Shown one piece after another: positions 17,335-27,741 of a DNA stretch of 64,000 bases; position 1 is the first letter of the stretch, and each line of letters begins with the position of its first letter. This DNA comes from Bordetella genomosp. 4 (lineage in GTDB: Bacteria > Pseudomonadota > Gammaproteobacteria > Burkholderiales > Burkholderiaceae_B), in the NCBI RefSeq assembly GCF_002261185.1, contig NZ_NEVQ01000001.1, positions 248,001 to 312,000 on the forward strand, in the 5' to 3' direction. The translations under genes were made by a program, and so were the position numbers. The notes beneath the pieces are model-generated. The model made no database searches. It was not told where the DNA came from and saw only the letters and a list, made by a program, of their open reading frames with translations.

Positions 17335-17831
17335 GGCGTGGTCGAGGTTTTCGGTTGGGGGGCGGTCGCCGGGTCAGCGGAGACGGCTGCAGTATCGGTG
17401 GCGGCCGGTGTCGGCGTGCTGGCCGCTGCCGTGTCGGTCGCGGCCGGCTGGGCGGTATCTAGCGCAGGAGTGCCCGCCGCCGTTGGGCGGTCAGCACTGC
17501 CAGCGGGAGTTTCGACTTCTTTTTTCAGGTTCGAGATGCTCTGCGTAGCCTCGCGGGCAGTATCGTTCAGATTGGTGCGCAACGAGTTTTCGGTCTCTCG
17601 CAGCGAGGTTTTTACGCTGCTCGCAGCATCGTCCATTTCGCTTTTGAACTTGCGCAATTCGTCCAGCTCGATCTCGCGTTGGATATCGCTTTTGACGTCA
17701 TTGACGTAGCGTTGGGCACGGCCGAGCAAATGTCCGACGGTGCGTGCCACTTTGGGCAGCCGTTCCGGCCCGATGACAATCAGCGCAATGACGCCAATCA
17801 CCATCAGCTCAGTGAAACTGACATCAAACAT
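17331..17831 (-). CDS. tatB: Twin-arginine translocase subunit TatB
   Basis: 166 aa. One N-terminal membrane helix with the TatB pattern MFDVSFTELMVIGVIALIVI followed by GPERLPKVARTVG, then an amphipathic and coiled-coil-prone region (about 30-105), and a Pro/Ala/Thr-rich disordered tail (about 110-166). The Glu in the helix and the Gly-Pro hinge are present. It works with TatC in binding Tat substrates. It overlaps tatC by 4 nt and follows tatA after 95 nt that contain a perfect palindrome. The long low-complexity tail is typical for betaproteobacterial TatB. Confidence 0.95.
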   Translation of the reverse strand: MFDVSFTELMVIGVIALIVIGPERLPKVARTVGHLLGRAQRYVNDVKSDIQREIELDELRKFKSEMDDAASSVKTSLRETENSLRTNLNDTAREATQSISNLKKEVETPAGSADRPTAAGTPALDTAQPAATDTAAASTPTPAATDTAAVSADPATAPQPKTSTTP

Positions 17832-17875
17832 GCGACATCTGCTCGCTTAAACAAAGGGACAAGGACAACGTGGCA

Positions 17876-17899
17876 AGGCAACGCCCGCGGGCGTTGCCT
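17876..17899. repeat. 24-nt perfect palindrome between tatA and tatB
   Basis: AGGCAACGCCC pairs with GGGCGTTGCCT around a GC centre, giving up to an 11-bp stem. It lies inside a polycistronic transcript, 26 nt after tatA. No U-run follows on the minus strand, so a processing or stabilising structure that lets TatA exceed TatB/TatC is more likely than a full terminator (inference). Confidence 0.55.
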
Positions 17900-17926
17900 G
17901 AGGGGGTTACACCCTAGCCACGCGGA

Positions 17927-18157
17927 TCAGGAGTTGTTGGTCTTTTCTTTGGCCTGGACGTCGATGGTGTCGTCGGCGACTTTCTGCTGCGAGACCTGTT
18001 CGGGCTTCGTATCGCTGTTGGCTTCTTTCATGCCTTCCTTGAAGCCCTTGACGGCGCCGCCAAGGTCTCCGCCGATATTGCGCAGTTTCTTGGTGCCGAA
18101 TACGAGTGCCACGATGACCAGGACGATCAACCAATGCCAGATGCTAAAGCTACCCAT
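17927..18157 (-). CDS. tatA: Twin-arginine translocase subunit TatA
   Basis: 76 aa. Membrane helix [20 protein letters not shown] with the Phe-Gly hinge, then the amphipathic helix [20 protein letters not shown] and a short charged tail. This is the pore-forming subunit that oligomerises on the TatBC-substrate complex. Length and motif order are canonical, distinguishing it from TatB. The gene is 18 nt after the HIT-family gene and precedes tatB. Confidence 0.96.
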   Translation of the reverse strand: MGSFSIWHWLIVLVIVALVFGTKKLRNIGGDLGGAVKGFKEGMKEANSDTKPEQVSQQKVADDTIDVQAKEKTNNS

Positions 18158-18175
18158 GATGACGGTTCTCCGGGG

Positions 18176-18544
18176 TTATGCGTTGGGAGCCACGCGCCCT
18201 TTCCAGGGACGCTGACCGCCGATGATATGGAAATGCAAATGCGGTACTTCCTGGCCGCCGTCGATGCCGGCGTTGGCAACGAGACGGAATCCCCCATCGG
18301 GGCCCGGTCGGCAGCCATTTTCCGCTGCTAGGCGGGATGCCAATACTGTCATTTTACCTAACCAGCCCGCATCGTCTGCGCTGACGTCCTGCAGCGAGAC
18401 AATGTGTCGACGCGGGATGAGCAGCAGATGGACGGGTGCGGCTGGATTGATGTCGTGAAACGCAACGAATTCCTCATCTTCGTAAACGATTTTTGAGGGA
18501 ATTTCGCCGCGGGCGATTTTGCAGAAGATACAGTTGTCGCTCAT
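18176..18544 (-). CDS. HIT family purine nucleotide hydrolase (HinT-like)
   Basis: 122 aa. CIFCKIARGEIPSKIVYEDE opens the protein as in HinT enzymes (with paired Cys at 5 and 8), and the histidine triad is HLHFHIIGG with His102, His104 and His106; AAPVHLLLIPRRH is the other conserved block. HinT enzymes hydrolyse adenosine phosphoramidates such as lysyl-AMP. It is embedded between hisE (13 nt) and tatA (18 nt), a placement common in betaproteobacteria, without clear functional linkage to either. Confidence 0.95.
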   Translation of the reverse strand: MSDNCIFCKIARGEIPSKIVYEDEEFVAFHDINPAAPVHLLLIPRRHIVSLQDVSADDAGWLGKMTVLASRLAAENGCRPGPDGGFRLVANAGIDGGQEVPHLHFHIIGGQRPWKGRVAPNA

Positions 18545-18557
18545 GGTTGTTCCGTAC

Positions 18558-18905
18558 TCAAGACGCGGGGCGCCGTGCTTTTTCTTCGAGGCCCGAGAGG
18601 CCCTCCCGTCGTGCCAGCTCGGCCAACACGTCTTCGGGGCGCAGATTGTAGTGAGTCAACGTGACGAGACAATGAAACCACAGATCGGCGGTCTCGCTGA
18701 TGATGCGGTCTGGCACGCCGTCTTTGGCCGCCATGACGAGCTCGGTGGCTTCCTCGCCGATTTTCTTCAAAAAGGCATCGGGGCCTTTGGCCAGCAGTTT
18801 GGCGACATACGACGATTGTGGATCGCCGCCGTTTTCGGGGCGGCGGGTCTCCAGGGTGTCGGCGATACGCGCGAGCGTGTCGGCGCCGGATAAGGACTGG
18901 CTCAT
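18558..18905 (-). CDS. hisE: Phosphoribosyl-ATP pyrophosphatase HisE
   Basis: 115 aa from the ATG at 18905 ([21 protein letters not shown]). The start overlaps the hisI stop by 4 nt. The MazG-like helical fold is visible in [32 protein letters not shown] and [15 protein letters not shown], with the metal-binding EExxE-type pattern EEATE and the downstream E..D. It catalyses the second step of histidine synthesis, release of pyrophosphate from phosphoribosyl-ATP. In this organism it is a separate protein, not fused to HisI as in enterobacteria. Confidence 0.95.
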   Translation of the reverse strand: MSQSLSGADTLARIADTLETRRPENGGDPQSSYVAKLLAKGPDAFLKKIGEEATELVMAAKDGVPDRIISETADLWFHCLVTLTHYNLRPEDVLAELARREGLSGLEEKARRPAS

Positions 18906-19306
18906 TTGTAAATGTGTTCCGGGTCTTTCAGGACGGGGTCGACAGTCACCCAGGAGGCGCTGTCGGCCGGGCCCTCGAGGTGGCGGAAAAAACAGCTGGC
19001 CCGCCCGGTATGGCAGGCGATACCGCCTTCTTGGTGCACCTTGAGCAGGATGACATCGCCGTCGCAGTCCAGGCGCAGATCGTGCACGGTCTGTGTATGG
19101 CCGGATTCTTCGCCTTTGCGCCAGAGGCGTTGGCGAGAACGAGACCAATAGACGGCGCGCCCCGTGGCGGCAGTTTCGGCCAGGGACTCGCGGTTCATCC
19201 AGGCCACCATCAGGATTTGGCCGTTTTCGGCGTCTTGAGCGATGGCGGGAATCAGGCCGTTGTCGTCAAAAACAACTTCGGCCATCCAGGCGGGATCGGT
19301 ATTCAT
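18902..19306 (-). CDS. hisI: Phosphoribosyl-AMP cyclohydrolase HisI
   Basis: 134 aa. Conserved blocks are [41 protein letters not shown], and the metal-binding region [24 protein letters not shown] with Asp and Cys ligands for Zn and Mg. It opens the adenine ring of phosphoribosyl-AMP (third step). Monofunctional, with HisE encoded separately just downstream by a 4-nt overlap. It lies 9 nt after hisF. Confidence 0.95.
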   Translation of the reverse strand: MNTDPAWMAEVVFDDNGLIPAIAQDAENGQILMVAWMNRESLAETAATGRAVYWSRSRQRLWRKGEESGHTQTVHDLRLDCDGDVILLKVHQEGGIACHTGRASCFFRHLEGPADSASWVTVDPVLKDPEHIYK

Positions 19307-19315
19307 GGGTACAGT

Positions 19316-20158
19316 CTAATCCAGTCTGACGGCGATGCCTTGGTTGGCCATGAATGTCTTGCATTCGCGCACCGTGTGTTGGCCAAAGTGGAAAATGCTG
19401 GCTGCGAGCACCGCACTGGCTCGCCCTGCGGTGACGCCGTCGGCCAAGTGCTGCAGGCTCCCTACTCCGCCCGACGCGATGACGGGCACCGGCACGGCGT
19501 CCGACACGGCCCGCGTCAGTTCGATATCAAAGCCCGATTTCGTGCCGTCGCGGTCCATGCTGGTCAACAGGATTTCGCCTGCGCCATAGGCCGCCATCTG
19601 CCGTGCCCATTGCACGGCATCCAGGCCGGTCGGCTTGCGGCCACCGTGGGTGAAGACTTCCCAACGGGCGGGCTCGCCGGCAGCGGAGACCCGGCGCGCA
19701 TCGATCGCGACCACAATGCACTGCGAGCCGTGATAGCTGGCCGCGGCCCGTACCAATTCGGGATTGGCCACCGCCGCACTATTGATGCTGATCTTGTCGG
19801 CACCTGCATTGAGCAGGCGCTGCACATCGGAGACCTGACGTACGCCGCCGCCGACGGTCAGCGGAATGAATACCTGCGAGGCGACCTGTTCGATGATGGG
19901 CAAAATCAGATCACGATCATCGCTGGTGGCGGTGATGTCCAGGAACGTGAGCTCGTCGGCGCCCTGCTCGTCGTAACGGCGGGCGATTTCAACCGGGTCG
20001 CCAGCATCGGTCAGATTGACGAAATTGACGCCTTTGACGACGCGTCCCGCCGTGACATCCAGGCAGGGAATGATGCGGCGGGTCAGCGCACCCGACGGTC
20101 CGGCAGCATTCGAGGACGCCGCCGGGCTGATGGCTGTCGTGGCGGTGGACGTGTTCAT
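19316..20158 (-). CDS. hisF: Imidazole glycerol phosphate synthase, cyclase subunit HisF
   Basis: 280 aa TIM-barrel enzyme. [22 protein letters not shown] marks the canonical start of the fold with the catalytic Asp in CLDV; FLDITAT contains the second catalytic Asp; the phosphate-binding loops are VGGGVR and ASGGVG. It joins with HisH to produce IGP and AICAR. There is an unusual N-terminal extension of about 24 small and polar residues (Ser/Thr/Ala-rich) before the barrel, so the true start could be internal, although no later ATG precedes the conserved block. Its ATG overlaps the hisA stop by 4 nt. Confidence 0.95.
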   Translation of the reverse strand: MNTSTATTAISPAASSNAAGPSGALTRRIIPCLDVTAGRVVKGVNFVNLTDAGDPVEIARRYDEQGADELTFLDITATSDDRDLILPIIEQVASQVFIPLTVGGGVRQVSDVQRLLNAGADKISINSAAVANPELVRAAASYHGSQCIVVAIDARRVSAAGEPARWEVFTHGGRKPTGLDAVQWARQMAAYGAGEILLTSMDRDGTKSGFDIELTRAVSDAVPVPVIASGGVGSLQHLADGVTAGRASAVLAASIFHFGQHTVRECKTFMANQGIAVRLD

Positions 20159-20895
20159 GGGTTGAGTTCGTCGGCGCGGGCTTGGGCAGCTTGAAAATCA
20201 AGCGTGCCTTCGTAGATGCTGCGGCCCAGAATGGCACCCTCGACGCCTTCATCTTCGACGGCGCACAGGGCTTCGATGTCTTTCATGTCGGCAATGCCGC
20301 CCGAGGCGAACACGGGAATGCGGACGTGCTGCGCGAGCTTGACCGTGGCATCAACGTTGACGCCCGAGAGCATGCCGTCGCGGCTGATGTCGGTGTAGAT
20401 GATGGATTCGCAGCCGTAGTCTTCGAACTTTTTGGCCAGGTCCAGCACGTCGTGGCGGGTGAGCTTGCTCCAGCCGTCGGTGGCGATCTTGCCATCGCGA
20501 GCATCCAGGCCCACGATGATCTGGCCGGGGAAGGCGCCGCAGGCGTCTTGCAGGAATCCCGGATTCTTCACGGCAGCCGTGCCGATGATGACGTACGAGA
20601 TACCGGCATCCAGATAAGACTCGATGGTGTCGAGATCACGGATACCACCGCCGATCTGCACGGGAATTTCATCGCCCACAGCGTCCAGGATGGCTTTGAT
20701 GGGGGCGTCGTTCTTGGGTTTGCCTGCGACGGCACCGTTCAGATCGACCAAGTGCAGGCGGCGTGCGCCCAGGTCGAGCCAGTGCGTCGCCATGGCGGCG
20801 GGTTCTTCGGAGAATACCGTTGCCTCGTCGAGGTCTCCCTGGCGCAGGCGGACGCAGCGCCCGTCTTTGAGATCGATGGCGGGGATCAGCAGCAT
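20155..20895 (-). CDS. hisA: Phosphoribosylformimino-AICAR ribotide isomerase HisA
   Basis: 246 aa TIM barrel: [21 protein letters not shown] with the catalytic Asp, [17 protein letters not shown] phosphate loop, [12 protein letters not shown] with the second Asp, and VFASGGI. It catalyses the Amadori rearrangement of ProFAR to PRFAR (fourth step). hisA and hisF share ancestry and lie adjacent with a 4-nt overlap. The gene is 62 nt after hisH, one of the longer gaps in the his section. Confidence 0.96.
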   Translation of the reverse strand: MLLIPAIDLKDGRCVRLRQGDLDEATVFSEEPAAMATHWLDLGARRLHLVDLNGAVAGKPKNDAPIKAILDAVGDEIPVQIGGGIRDLDTIESYLDAGISYVIIGTAAVKNPGFLQDACGAFPGQIIVGLDARDGKIATDGWSKLTRHDVLDLAKKFEDYGCESIIYTDISRDGMLSGVNVDATVKLAQHVRIPVFASGGIADMKDIEALCAVEDEGVEGAILGRSIYEGTLDFQAAQARADELNP

Positions 20896-20957
20896 GGTGA
20901 ATAGCGAGCGTTGAAAAAGAGGGTTGAAAAAGGTCCGGCCCGAGGCTCGTACGGGAG

Positions 20958-21611
20958 TTATGGGTTCCAGTCTACAAAATTGCGGTACAAGCGCAAACCG
21001 TGCGCCGCACTTTTCTCGGGGTGAAATTGCACCGCGAAAATGTTAGCGGCCGCGACAGCGCACGTAAACTTGCCGCCATAGTCGGTTTCCCCGATAGTCA
21101 GCGCGGGATCGGCAGGCGCGGCATAGTAGCTGTGTACAAAATAAAAATGCGTGAGGTCCGGAATCCCGTCCCACAAAGCATGGGAGCGCGTTTGGCGGAC
21201 TTGGTTCCACCCCATGTGAGGAACTTTCAGGCGCTCATCGCCCGTACTGGATGGGGTGCCATCCGCAAACTGGTCGCCCGAGAATCGGCGCACGGTGCCG
21301 GGGAACACGCCCAGACAAGGGGTGTTGCCCTCTTCGCTCGTCTCGAACAGCATTTGTTCGCCTACGCATACGCCCAACAGCGGTTTGGCGCGAGCAGCGC
21401 GTACGACGGCGTCGCGCAGCCCCGATTCGTTCAAGGTACGCATGCAGTCGGCCATGGCGCCCTGGCCGGGAAATACGACGCGATCGGCCGCATCAATATC
21501 GGCGGCACGGTTGCAGATGCGGATGTCGGCATCGGGCGCGGCGTAGCGCAGCGCGCGCGCCACGGAATGGAAATTGCCCATTCCATAATCGACGATGGCA
21601 ATGGTGGTCAC
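20958..21611 (-). CDS. hisH: Imidazole glycerol phosphate synthase, glutaminase subunit HisH
   Basis: 217 aa class I amidotransferase with a GTG start. The nucleophile Cys82 lies in [13 protein letters not shown], and the His-Glu dyad in VQFHPEKS near the C-terminus; [14 protein letters not shown] and FPGQGAM are standard HisH motifs. It hydrolyses glutamine and channels ammonia to HisF. It sits between hisB (21 nt upstream) and hisA. Confidence 0.95.
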   Translation of the reverse strand: MTTIAIVDYGMGNFHSVARALRYAAPDADIRICNRAADIDAADRVVFPGQGAMADCMRTLNESGLRDAVVRAARAKPLLGVCVGEQMLFETSEEGNTPCLGVFPGTVRRFSGDQFADGTPSSTGDERLKVPHMGWNQVRQTRSHALWDGIPDLTHFYFVHSYYAAPADPALTIGETDYGGKFTCAVAAANIFAVQFHPEKSAAHGLRLYRNFVDWNP

Positions 21612-21632
21612 TGAATTCTGCCTGGGGTGGAG

Positions 21633-22220
21633 TTACAGCACGCCTTTGGTGGACGGCACGACATCGCCCATGCGCGGATCGACTTCCAGTGCCATGCGCA
21701 GCGAGCGGCCGAATGCCTTGAAGACGGTCTCGCACTGATGATGGGCATTGAAGCCGCGCAGATTGTCGATATGCAGCGTGGTCAACGCATGATTGACGAA
21801 TCCCTGGAAGAATTCGCGGGTCAGGTCCACGTCAAAATTACCGATGCGCGCGCGCGTAAACGGGATGTGATATTCCAGGCCCGGCCGACCAGAAAAGTCG
21901 ATGACCACACGCGACAGGGCCTCGTCCAGCGGCACATAGGCATGTCCATAGCGGCGCAGGCCGGCCTTGTTGCCGACGGCCTTGGCGACGGCCATACCCA
22001 ACGTGATGCCGACGTCTTCGACGGTGTGGTGCGCGTCGATGTGCAGATCACCCTCGGCCTTGATGTCCAGGTCGATCAGGCCATGCCGGGCAATTTGATC
22101 CAGCATGTGGTCCAGAAACGGAACGCCTGTGTCCAGGTTTTGCTTGCCGGTGCCGTCGAGATTGACGGACACGCGGATGCGCGTTTCGTTGGTGTTGCGG
22201 GTGATATCGGCGGTACGCAT
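21633..22220 (-). CDS. hisB: Imidazoleglycerol-phosphate dehydratase HisB
   Basis: 195 aa, the monofunctional dehydratase without the HisN-type phosphatase found in enterobacterial HisB. Motifs are [38 protein letters not shown] and, near the C-terminus, [16 protein letters not shown]-type block with the second His-His metal site (NAHHQCE). The Mn-dependent enzyme converts IGP to imidazole acetol phosphate (sixth step). It is 16 nt after hisC. Histidinol-phosphate phosphatase is not encoded in this operon. Confidence 0.96.
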   Translation of the reverse strand: MRTADITRNTNETRIRVSVNLDGTGKQNLDTGVPFLDHMLDQIARHGLIDLDIKAEGDLHIDAHHTVEDVGITLGMAVAKAVGNKAGLRRYGHAYVPLDEALSRVVIDFSGRPGLEYHIPFTRARIGNFDVDLTREFFQGFVNHALTTLHIDNLRGFNAHHQCETVFKAFGRSLRMALEVDPRMGDVVPSTKGVL

Positions 22221-22236
22221 AAAAAGAGGGGCGAGC

Positions 22237-23337
22237 CTAATGGGAACGGAGAATGTCTTGTAGAGCGGATAGCAGTGCGGTGTTTTCGGCGGGCGTGCCT
22301 ATCGAGATTCGCAGGCAGTTGGCCAGCAACGGGTGCGCGCTGGATACGTTCTTTACCAGTATTTTGCGCGTTTTCAGCGCAAGATGCACAGTGTTACCGT
22401 CGAACTCGCCGGAAAAGCGGGCGAGAATGAAGTTTCCAGCGCTCGGAAACACGGTGACGTCCGGCAAATCGGCCAGCGCCCGGGCCAGCGGTTCACGATC
22501 GGCGCGCAGTTGCGCTGCCTGTTGGTCGAGAACGGATTTGTGGCGTAATACCACGCGCAACGCGGCTTGCGTCAGAACGTTGAGGTTGTACGGCGGACGG
22601 ACCTTGTCGAACTGTGCGATCCAGTCGGGATGGCCGGACAGGTAACCGAAGCGTAGCCCCGCCAGGCCGATCTTGGAGACGGTACGCAGGATCACGGCAT
22701 GGGGCAGCGTCGGCAGGCGCGTCATCCACGTATGGTCGGCAAAGGGCTGATAGGCCTCATCCAGGACGACCAGTCCGGGCGCGGTATCGATGATGGCCTG
22801 TACGGCCTCGTCGGGCCACAGTCCCCCCGTGGGGTTATTGGGCAAGGCTAAAAAGACCACCTTGGGACGATGCTGAGCGATAGCCTGCAACATCGCGGGC
22901 AAATCCAACTGCAGATCCGCAGTCAGCGGTACGCCGACGAAACGCGCATGATCGAAGCGCGCCGCCATGTCGAAATAGACAAACGACGGCCAAGGCGACA
23001 GCACGGTGTCGCCGGGTTCGCAACAGGCTTGAACGATTAGGTGGATGAGTTCGTCGGACCCGTTGCCAAACAACACGCCGGACTCGGCAGGAATGCCGAA
23101 CGCCTTGCGTACGTCATGAGCGAGTTCGGTAGTGTCGCCGGCCGGATAGCGATTGAGCGCCGTATCGTGGACGGCGCGAGCGATGTCCTCGCGTACCGCA
23201 TCCGGCAGCTCATACGGGCATTCCATGGCGTCGAGTTTGATACCGCCCGCGGCAGGCGGCACTGGATAGGCGCTCAACGCCCGAATATCCGCTCGAACCG
23301 TACCGGCGATGCGGTCGGCCGCGGTGCGCGACGTCAT
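22237..23337 (-). CDS. hisC: Histidinol-phosphate aminotransferase HisC
   Basis: 366 aa from the ATG at 23337, which overlaps the hisD stop by 4 nt. A fold-type I PLP enzyme: [11 protein letters not shown] and NRYPAGD near the N-terminus, [12 protein letters not shown] cofactor pocket, [19 protein letters not shown], and the Lys Schiff-base region [16 protein letters not shown]. It transaminates imidazole acetol phosphate to histidinol phosphate. A longer frame to 23544 exists but reads through hisD and lacks conserved residues. Confidence 0.94.
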   Translation of the reverse strand: MTSRTAADRIAGTVRADIRALSAYPVPPAAGGIKLDAMECPYELPDAVREDIARAVHDTALNRYPAGDTTELAHDVRKAFGIPAESGVLFGNGSDELIHLIVQACCEPGDTVLSPWPSFVYFDMAARFDHARFVGVPLTADLQLDLPAMLQAIAQHRPKVVFLALPNNPTGGLWPDEAVQAIIDTAPGLVVLDEAYQPFADHTWMTRLPTLPHAVILRTVSKIGLAGLRFGYLSGHPDWIAQFDKVRPPYNLNVLTQAALRVVLRHKSVLDQQAAQLRADREPLARALADLPDVTVFPSAGNFILARFSGEFDGNTVHLALKTRKILVKNVSSAHPLLANCLRISIGTPAENTALLSALQDILRSH

Positions 23338-24638
23338 GGCTTGTCCAGCCGGTATTGCGCGCTGGCTGCGTGAGCTTGCAGACCCTCGCCCAGCGCGAGT
23401 TCGGCGGCAATGCGGCCCAGTGTCTGAGCGCCTTGATGGGATACCTGAATCAAGCTGGAGCGTTTTTGGAAATCGTACACGCCCAGCGGCGAAGAAAACC
23501 GCGCGGTGCGGGACGTGGGCAGTACGTGGTTGGGGCCGGCACAATAGTCGCCCAGCGATTCGGAGCTGAAACGACCCATAAAGATGGCGCCAGCATGCCG
23601 GATGCGCGCAGTCCAGTGCTCAGGTTGCTCTGTCGAGATTTCCAAGTGCTCGGGAGCGATGTCGTTCGCGATGGCACAGGCCTCGTCCAGATCCTGCACC
23701 AAAATCAACGCGCCGCGATTGGCAAGGCTCACGCGCAGAATGTCGGCGCGCGGCATCGTGGGCAACAGACGCTCGATGGCGGCCTCGACCTCGTTGATGA
23801 AGGCGGCATCGGGGCACAAGAGAATGGATTGCGCCAATTCGTCGTGCTCGGCCTGCGAGAACAGGTCCATGGCGATCCAGTCGGCCGGGGTATTGCCGTC
23901 ACAGATGACCAGAATCTCGCTGGGGCCTGCGATCATGTCGATGCCCACGGTGCCGAATACGCGGCGCTTGGCGGCCGCAACATAGGCGTTGCCCGGACCG
24001 ACGATCTTGTCCACTGCCGGCACGGTCGCCGTGCCGTAGGCCAATGCGCCGATAGCTTGGGCGCCGCCGATGGCGAATGCGCGATCCACACCTGCGATAG
24101 CCGCCGCTGCCAAGACGATCGGATTGCGTACGCCGTCAGGTGTGGGCGTGACCATGATCAACTCGGGAACGCCCGCCACTTTGGCGGGGATCGCGTTCAT
24201 CAGGACCGACGAAGGATAGGCAGCCTTGCCGCCCGGCACGTACAAGCCCACGCGGTCCAGCGGGGTGATCTGCTGGCCCAGCAAGGTGCCCTCGGCGTCG
24301 GTGTAGGTCCAGGTCTCGCCACGCTGGTGTTCGTGGTAGGCGCGCACGCGATCGGCGGCCGTTTCCAGCGCATTACGTTGAGCGGCTGGCAAAGCCGCCA
24401 ATGCGGCATGCCAGTCGGCCTTGGGAATTTCGAGAGCGTCGGCCGACGACACGGCAACGCGATCAAAGCGCTGGGTATATTCCAGCAGCGCCGTATCGCC
24501 CCGATGGCGTACGTCCGCCAGAATGCCGGCCGCGGCGCGGTCGATGGATTCGTCTTCGGTGGCTTCGAAAGCCAGCAGTTTGGACAGCGCGGCAGCAAAA
24601 TCCGGCTGACGGGAATCGAGGCGATTGATCAGGGCCAT
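23334..24638 (-). CDS. hisD: Histidinol dehydrogenase HisD
   Basis: 434 aa from the ATG at 24638, giving the family length; an in-frame start at 24677 would add 13 residues. Motifs are [59 protein letters not shown], the Zn-ligand and catalytic region LFSQAEHDE, and GPNHVLPTS toward the C-terminus. It performs the final two NAD-dependent oxidations to histidine. The gene follows hisG after a 95-nt gap and overlaps hisC by 4 nt. Confidence 0.96.
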   Translation of the reverse strand: MALINRLDSRQPDFAAALSKLLAFEATEDESIDRAAAGILADVRHRGDTALLEYTQRFDRVAVSSADALEIPKADWHAALAALPAAQRNALETAADRVRAYHEHQRGETWTYTDAEGTLLGQQITPLDRVGLYVPGGKAAYPSSVLMNAIPAKVAGVPELIMVTPTPDGVRNPIVLAAAAIAGVDRAFAIGGAQAIGALAYGTATVPAVDKIVGPGNAYVAAAKRRVFGTVGIDMIAGPSEILVICDGNTPADWIAMDLFSQAEHDELAQSILLCPDAAFINEVEAAIERLLPTMPRADILRVSLANRGALILVQDLDEACAIANDIAPEHLEISTEQPEHWTARIRHAGAIFMGRFSSESLGDYCAGPNHVLPTSRTARFSSPLGVYDFQKRSSLIQVSHQGAQTLGRIAAELALGEGLQAHAASAQYRLDKP

Positions 24639-24733
24639 GGCGTCATGGTGAAGCAAAGAGACCCCCGGTGGCGCCATATATCAGGGCGGCCGCCGGAGCA
24701 GGTAAAGACATAGTGTAGCGGGCGCAGGCCTTG

Positions 24734-25414
24734 TCAGGCCGCGGCGCCGGCATTTGCCGCCCGTTGGAACGCGTCCAGCAGGGGCTGCAGCCGCGCGCCG
24801 CGCGTCTTGAGCGAGGCCTGATTGACGATCAGGCGCGACGAGATGGCCATGATGTCCTCTACGGCGACCAGGTCATTGGCGCGCAGCGTACCGCCCGAGG
24901 ACACCAGGTCGACGATGCAGTCGGCCAGTCCGACCAGCGGGGCGAGCTCCATCGAACCATAGAGCTTGATGATGTCGACGTAGACGCCCTTGGCCGCGAA
25001 GTGCTCGCGTGCCGATTGCACGTATTTGGTGGCTACGCGCAGGCGTGCGCCTTGGTGGACAGCGGCTTCGTAGTCGAATCCGTTTCGCACCGCGACGCAC
25101 AACCGGCATTTGGCGATGTTCAGGTCGATGGGCTGGTAGAGGCCGCCAGGATGCTGGGCTGCGTGCTCGATCAGCACGTCTTTACCGGCGATGCCGAGAT
25201 CGGCAGCGCCGTACTGGACGTAGGTGGGAACGTCGGATGCACGAACAATGATCAGGCGCAGGCCGGGGTCGCTGGTAGGCAGAATCAGTTTGCGCGAGCT
25301 TTCCGGATTTTCGGGGACCTCGATACCGGCCTCAGCCAGCAGCGGCAGTGTTTCTTCGAAAATGCGGCCCTTGGATAGCGCCAGGGTGATGGGAGCGTTG
25401 GCGACTGGGCTCAT
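24734..25414 (-). CDS. hisG: ATP phosphoribosyltransferase, short-form catalytic subunit HisG
   Basis: 226 aa, the short HisG form without the C-terminal regulatory ACT-like domain. Motifs are [43 protein letters not shown] and the PRPP-binding [16 protein letters not shown]. It commits ATP and PRPP to histidine synthesis. Short HisG enzymes require the HisRS-like partner HisZ for activity and feedback control; no hisZ is present in this window. Its ATG overlaps the murA stop by 4 nt, so the his genes are translationally tied to cell-wall gene murA. Confidence 0.96.
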   Translation of the reverse strand: MSPVANAPITLALSKGRIFEETLPLLAEAGIEVPENPESSRKLILPTSDPGLRLIIVRASDVPTYVQYGAADLGIAGKDVLIEHAAQHPGGLYQPIDLNIAKCRLCVAVRNGFDYEAAVHQGARLRVATKYVQSAREHFAAKGVYVDIIKLYGSMELAPLVGLADCIVDLVSSGGTLRANDLVAVEDIMAISSRLIVNQASLKTRGARLQPLLDAFQRAANAGAAA

Positions 25415-26679
25415 AGGGCTTCCTTGCCGCTTAAGCGCTGAATGTCAGCGCCCAGCGCGCGTAGTTTGACTTCCATGCGGTCGTAGCCGCGATCCAGATG
25501 GTAAATACGATCGACGGTGGTTTGCCCTTCGGCCGCCAGGCCGGCGATAACCAGGCTGGCCGAGGCGCGCAGGTCGGTGGCCATGACCGTGGCGCCCGAC
25601 AGGCGTTCGACGCCTCGCACTACGGCGGTGTGGCCGTCGATGTCGATGTCCGCGCCCATGCGGCGTAGCTCTTGTACGTGCATGTAGCGGTTTTCAAAGA
25701 TGGTTTCCACGATCACCGAGGTGCCTTGCGCGATAGTGTCCAAGGCCATCAGTTGGGCTTGCATGTCGGTGGCAAAACCGGGGTATTCATGAGTGCGGAA
25801 GCCGACCGCGCGCGGCCGGCCGTGCATGGCGCCACGAATCCAGTCCGGGCCCGTTTCCAGCGTCAGGCCGGCTTCGGTGAGCTTGTCCAAGGTCGCGCCC
25901 ATCATCTCCGGGGCGACGTTGCGCAGGACGATGTCGCCGCCCGCCGCACCGACCGCGCAGAGAAAGGTCCCGGCCTCGATCCGGTCGGGGCTGACACGAT
26001 GCTCGGCGCCATGCAGGCTGTCCACGCCATCGATCACGATGCGGTCCGTACCATGGCCCTGGATACGCGCGCCCATTTTGATCAGCAGCTCGGCTAGATC
26101 GACCACTTCGGGTTCGCGGGCGGCATTTTCGAGAACGGTCTGGCCTTCGGCCAATACGGCGGCCATCAGCAGGTTTTCCGTGCCTGTGACGGTGACCATG
26201 TCCGTGAGAATGGACGCGCCTTTTAACCGTGGAGCTTTGGCGATGACGAAGCCGTGTTCGATGCGAATGTCGGCGCCCAATGCCGCCAGGCCCTTGATGT
26301 GCTGGTCGACCGGGCGTTGACCAATGCTGCATCCGCCCGGCAGGCTGACGCGGGCCTCGCCAAAGCGTGCAAGCAGCGGCCCGAGCACCAGGATCGAGGC
26401 GCGCATGGTCTTGACCAGGTCGTACGGAGCCTCCAGGTTGTCGACCTGGTCGGCCTGCAGAGTCACGATGCCATCGGCGCCGCGCTCGGCCTTGACCCCC
26501 ATGCGGGCCAACAGGCGCAACATGGTGGACGTGTCATTCAGGGCCGGCACGTTGGCGAGCGAGACTGTGTCGGCCGTCAGCAAGCCTGCGCACAGAATGG
26601 GCAATGCCGCATTTTTGGCGCCAGAGACCGTGACCTCGCCGCGCAGGGGCGTGCCGCCGGTGATGCGTAACTTGTCCAT
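25411..26679 (-). CDS. murA: UDP-N-acetylglucosamine 1-carboxyvinyltransferase MurA
   Basis: 422 aa EPSP-synthase-fold enzyme making the first committed peptidoglycan precursor from UDP-GlcNAc and phosphoenolpyruvate. [20 protein letters not shown] contains the catalytic-site Lys/Asn, and Cys117 in [15 protein letters not shown] is the reactive cysteine targeted by fosfomycin, so the enzyme belongs to the Cys-type (sensitive) class. RAGAS-type turn residues appear as [14 protein letters not shown]. It overlaps bolA by 1 nt and hisG by 4 nt. Confidence 0.97.
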   Translation of the reverse strand: MDKLRITGGTPLRGEVTVSGAKNAALPILCAGLLTADTVSLANVPALNDTSTMLRLLARMGVKAERGADGIVTLQADQVDNLEAPYDLVKTMRASILVLGPLLARFGEARVSLPGGCSIGQRPVDQHIKGLAALGADIRIEHGFVIAKAPRLKGASILTDMVTVTGTENLLMAAVLAEGQTVLENAAREPEVVDLAELLIKMGARIQGHGTDRIVIDGVDSLHGAEHRVSPDRIEAGTFLCAVGAAGGDIVLRNVAPEMMGATLDKLTEAGLTLETGPDWIRGAMHGRPRAVGFRTHEYPGFATDMQAQLMALDTIAQGTSVIVETIFENRYMHVQELRRMGADIDIDGHTAVVRGVERLSGATVMATDLRASASLVIAGLAAEGQTTVDRIYHLDRGYDRMEVKLRALGADIQRLSGKEAL

Positions 26680-26924
26680 TAGTTGCCCGCCTTGGTGTAT
26701 TCGTCGGGTGTCAGGGTGCGCATGGATAGCGCGTGGATCTCGGCTTTCATGCGGTCGCCCAGTGCGGCGTAGACGAGCTGATGGCGTGCAATCAGGCGTT
26801 TGCCTTCGAATGCAGGGCTGACGATGACTGCGTCAAAATGCGAGCCATCGCCCTGCACATCCAGATGATCGCAAGGCAGCCCGTCGGCGATATATTGGCG
26901 AACCTGCTCGGGGGTAGGCAGCAT
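26679..26924 (-). CDS. BolA family protein (IbaG-like)
   Basis: 81 aa from the ATG at 26924 ([27 protein letters not shown] is the N-terminal region). BolA fold: [32 protein letters not shown] with the conserved RHQ-type His, and the Ala-Leu-Ser-Met-Arg-Thr-Leu-Thr C-terminal block. The murA-adjacent BolA paralogue is usually IbaG, linked to acid stress and to glutaredoxin/Fe-S partnership. It overlaps the murA start by one base and starts 4 nt after the ABC permease. Confidence 0.9.
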   Translation of the reverse strand: MLPTPEQVRQYIADGLPCDHLDVQGDGSHFDAVIVSPAFEGKRLIARHQLVYAALGDRMKAEIHALSMRTLTPDEYTKAGN

Positions 26925-26928
26925 GGCG

Positions 26929-27741
26929 TCAATTCCTGAGTTTGTAGCCGCTGGCCAAGAGCCGCAAGGCACAGATCACCAAGACGGCGAAGACCCCTGC
27001 CACGACGGCCAGGCTATGCCATGGCGAGACGTCCGATACGGAGAAGAACCCGTAGCGAAAGCCATCGATCGTATAAAAAATGGGGTTCCAGTGCGACACG
27101 GTTTGCCAGAACGGCGGCAGTGTGTGAATGGAGTAGAACACGCCGGACAGAAATGTGGCTGGCATGATCAGAAAGTTTTGGAATACAGCGAGCTGGTCGA
27201 ATTTTTCGGACCATAGGCCGGCGATCAGGCCCAATGTGCCCATGATCCCGCAAGCCAGAATGGAGAACACGACGATCCACCCCGGGTGGGCCAAAGGCAA
27301 CGATGTGAAGCAGATCGCCACCAGCCACACACAGGCGCCTACGGCTAAGCCACGCACAATCGCGGCCAGCAGATAGGCCGAGAAAATCTCGCGATGCGAT
27401 AAAGGAGGCAGGAGCACAAACACCAGGTTGCCGGTGATACGGCTCTGGATCAACGACGATGACGGATTCGCGAAAGCATTTTGCAGCATGCTCATCATCA
27501 TCAATCCCGGAATCAGGAATGCGGTGTACGGCACGGTGTTGTACACCATGACCCGCCCTTCCAGCACGTGAGCAAACACCAGCAGGTAGAGCAAGGCCGT
27601 GACGACGGGGGCGGCAATGGTCTGGAATGCTACTTTCCAGAAACGCAGGAGCTCTTTGCGCAACAGCGTGGGAAAGCCGGAGCCCGCATCCAGGCGAGGC
27701 TGCACCAATGGCTGTTCGGTCGGGGTCAGCGGCGGGGTCAC
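26929..27741 (-). CDS. ABC-2 type transporter permease (YadH-like)
   Basis: 270 aa, GTG start overlapping the ATPase stop by 4 nt. A hydrophilic N-terminus with a Pro-rich start is followed by six hydrophobic segments (for example TIAAPVVTALLYLLVFAHV, IPGLMMMSMLQNAF, AAIVRGLAVGACVWLVAICF, PATFLSGVFYSIHTLPPFWQ). The ABC-2 signature region FLSGVFYSI...P is clear. With the adjacent ATPase it forms an exporter of unknown substrate that regularly accompanies the mla genes in Burkholderiales; an envelope-related role is inference. Confidence 0.9.
   Translation of the reverse strand: MTPPLTPTEQPLVQPRLDAGSGFPTLLRKELLRFWKVAFQTIAAPVVTALLYLLVFAHVLEGRVMVYNTVPYTAFLIPGLMMMSMLQNAFANPSSSLIQSRITGNLVFVLLPPLSHREIFSAYLLAAIVRGLAVGACVWLVAICFTSLPLAHPGWIVVFSILACGIMGTLGLIAGLWSEKFDQLAVFQNFLIMPATFLSGVFYSIHTLPPFWQTVSHWNPIFYTIDGFRYGFFSVSDVSPWHSLAVVAGVFAVLVICALRLLASGYKLRN

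Noticed and set aside
22237-23544. Longer HisC start at 23544
   Set aside because: The extra 69 residues overlap hisD and lack conservation; the ATG at 23337 gives the normal length and a 4-nt operon overlap.
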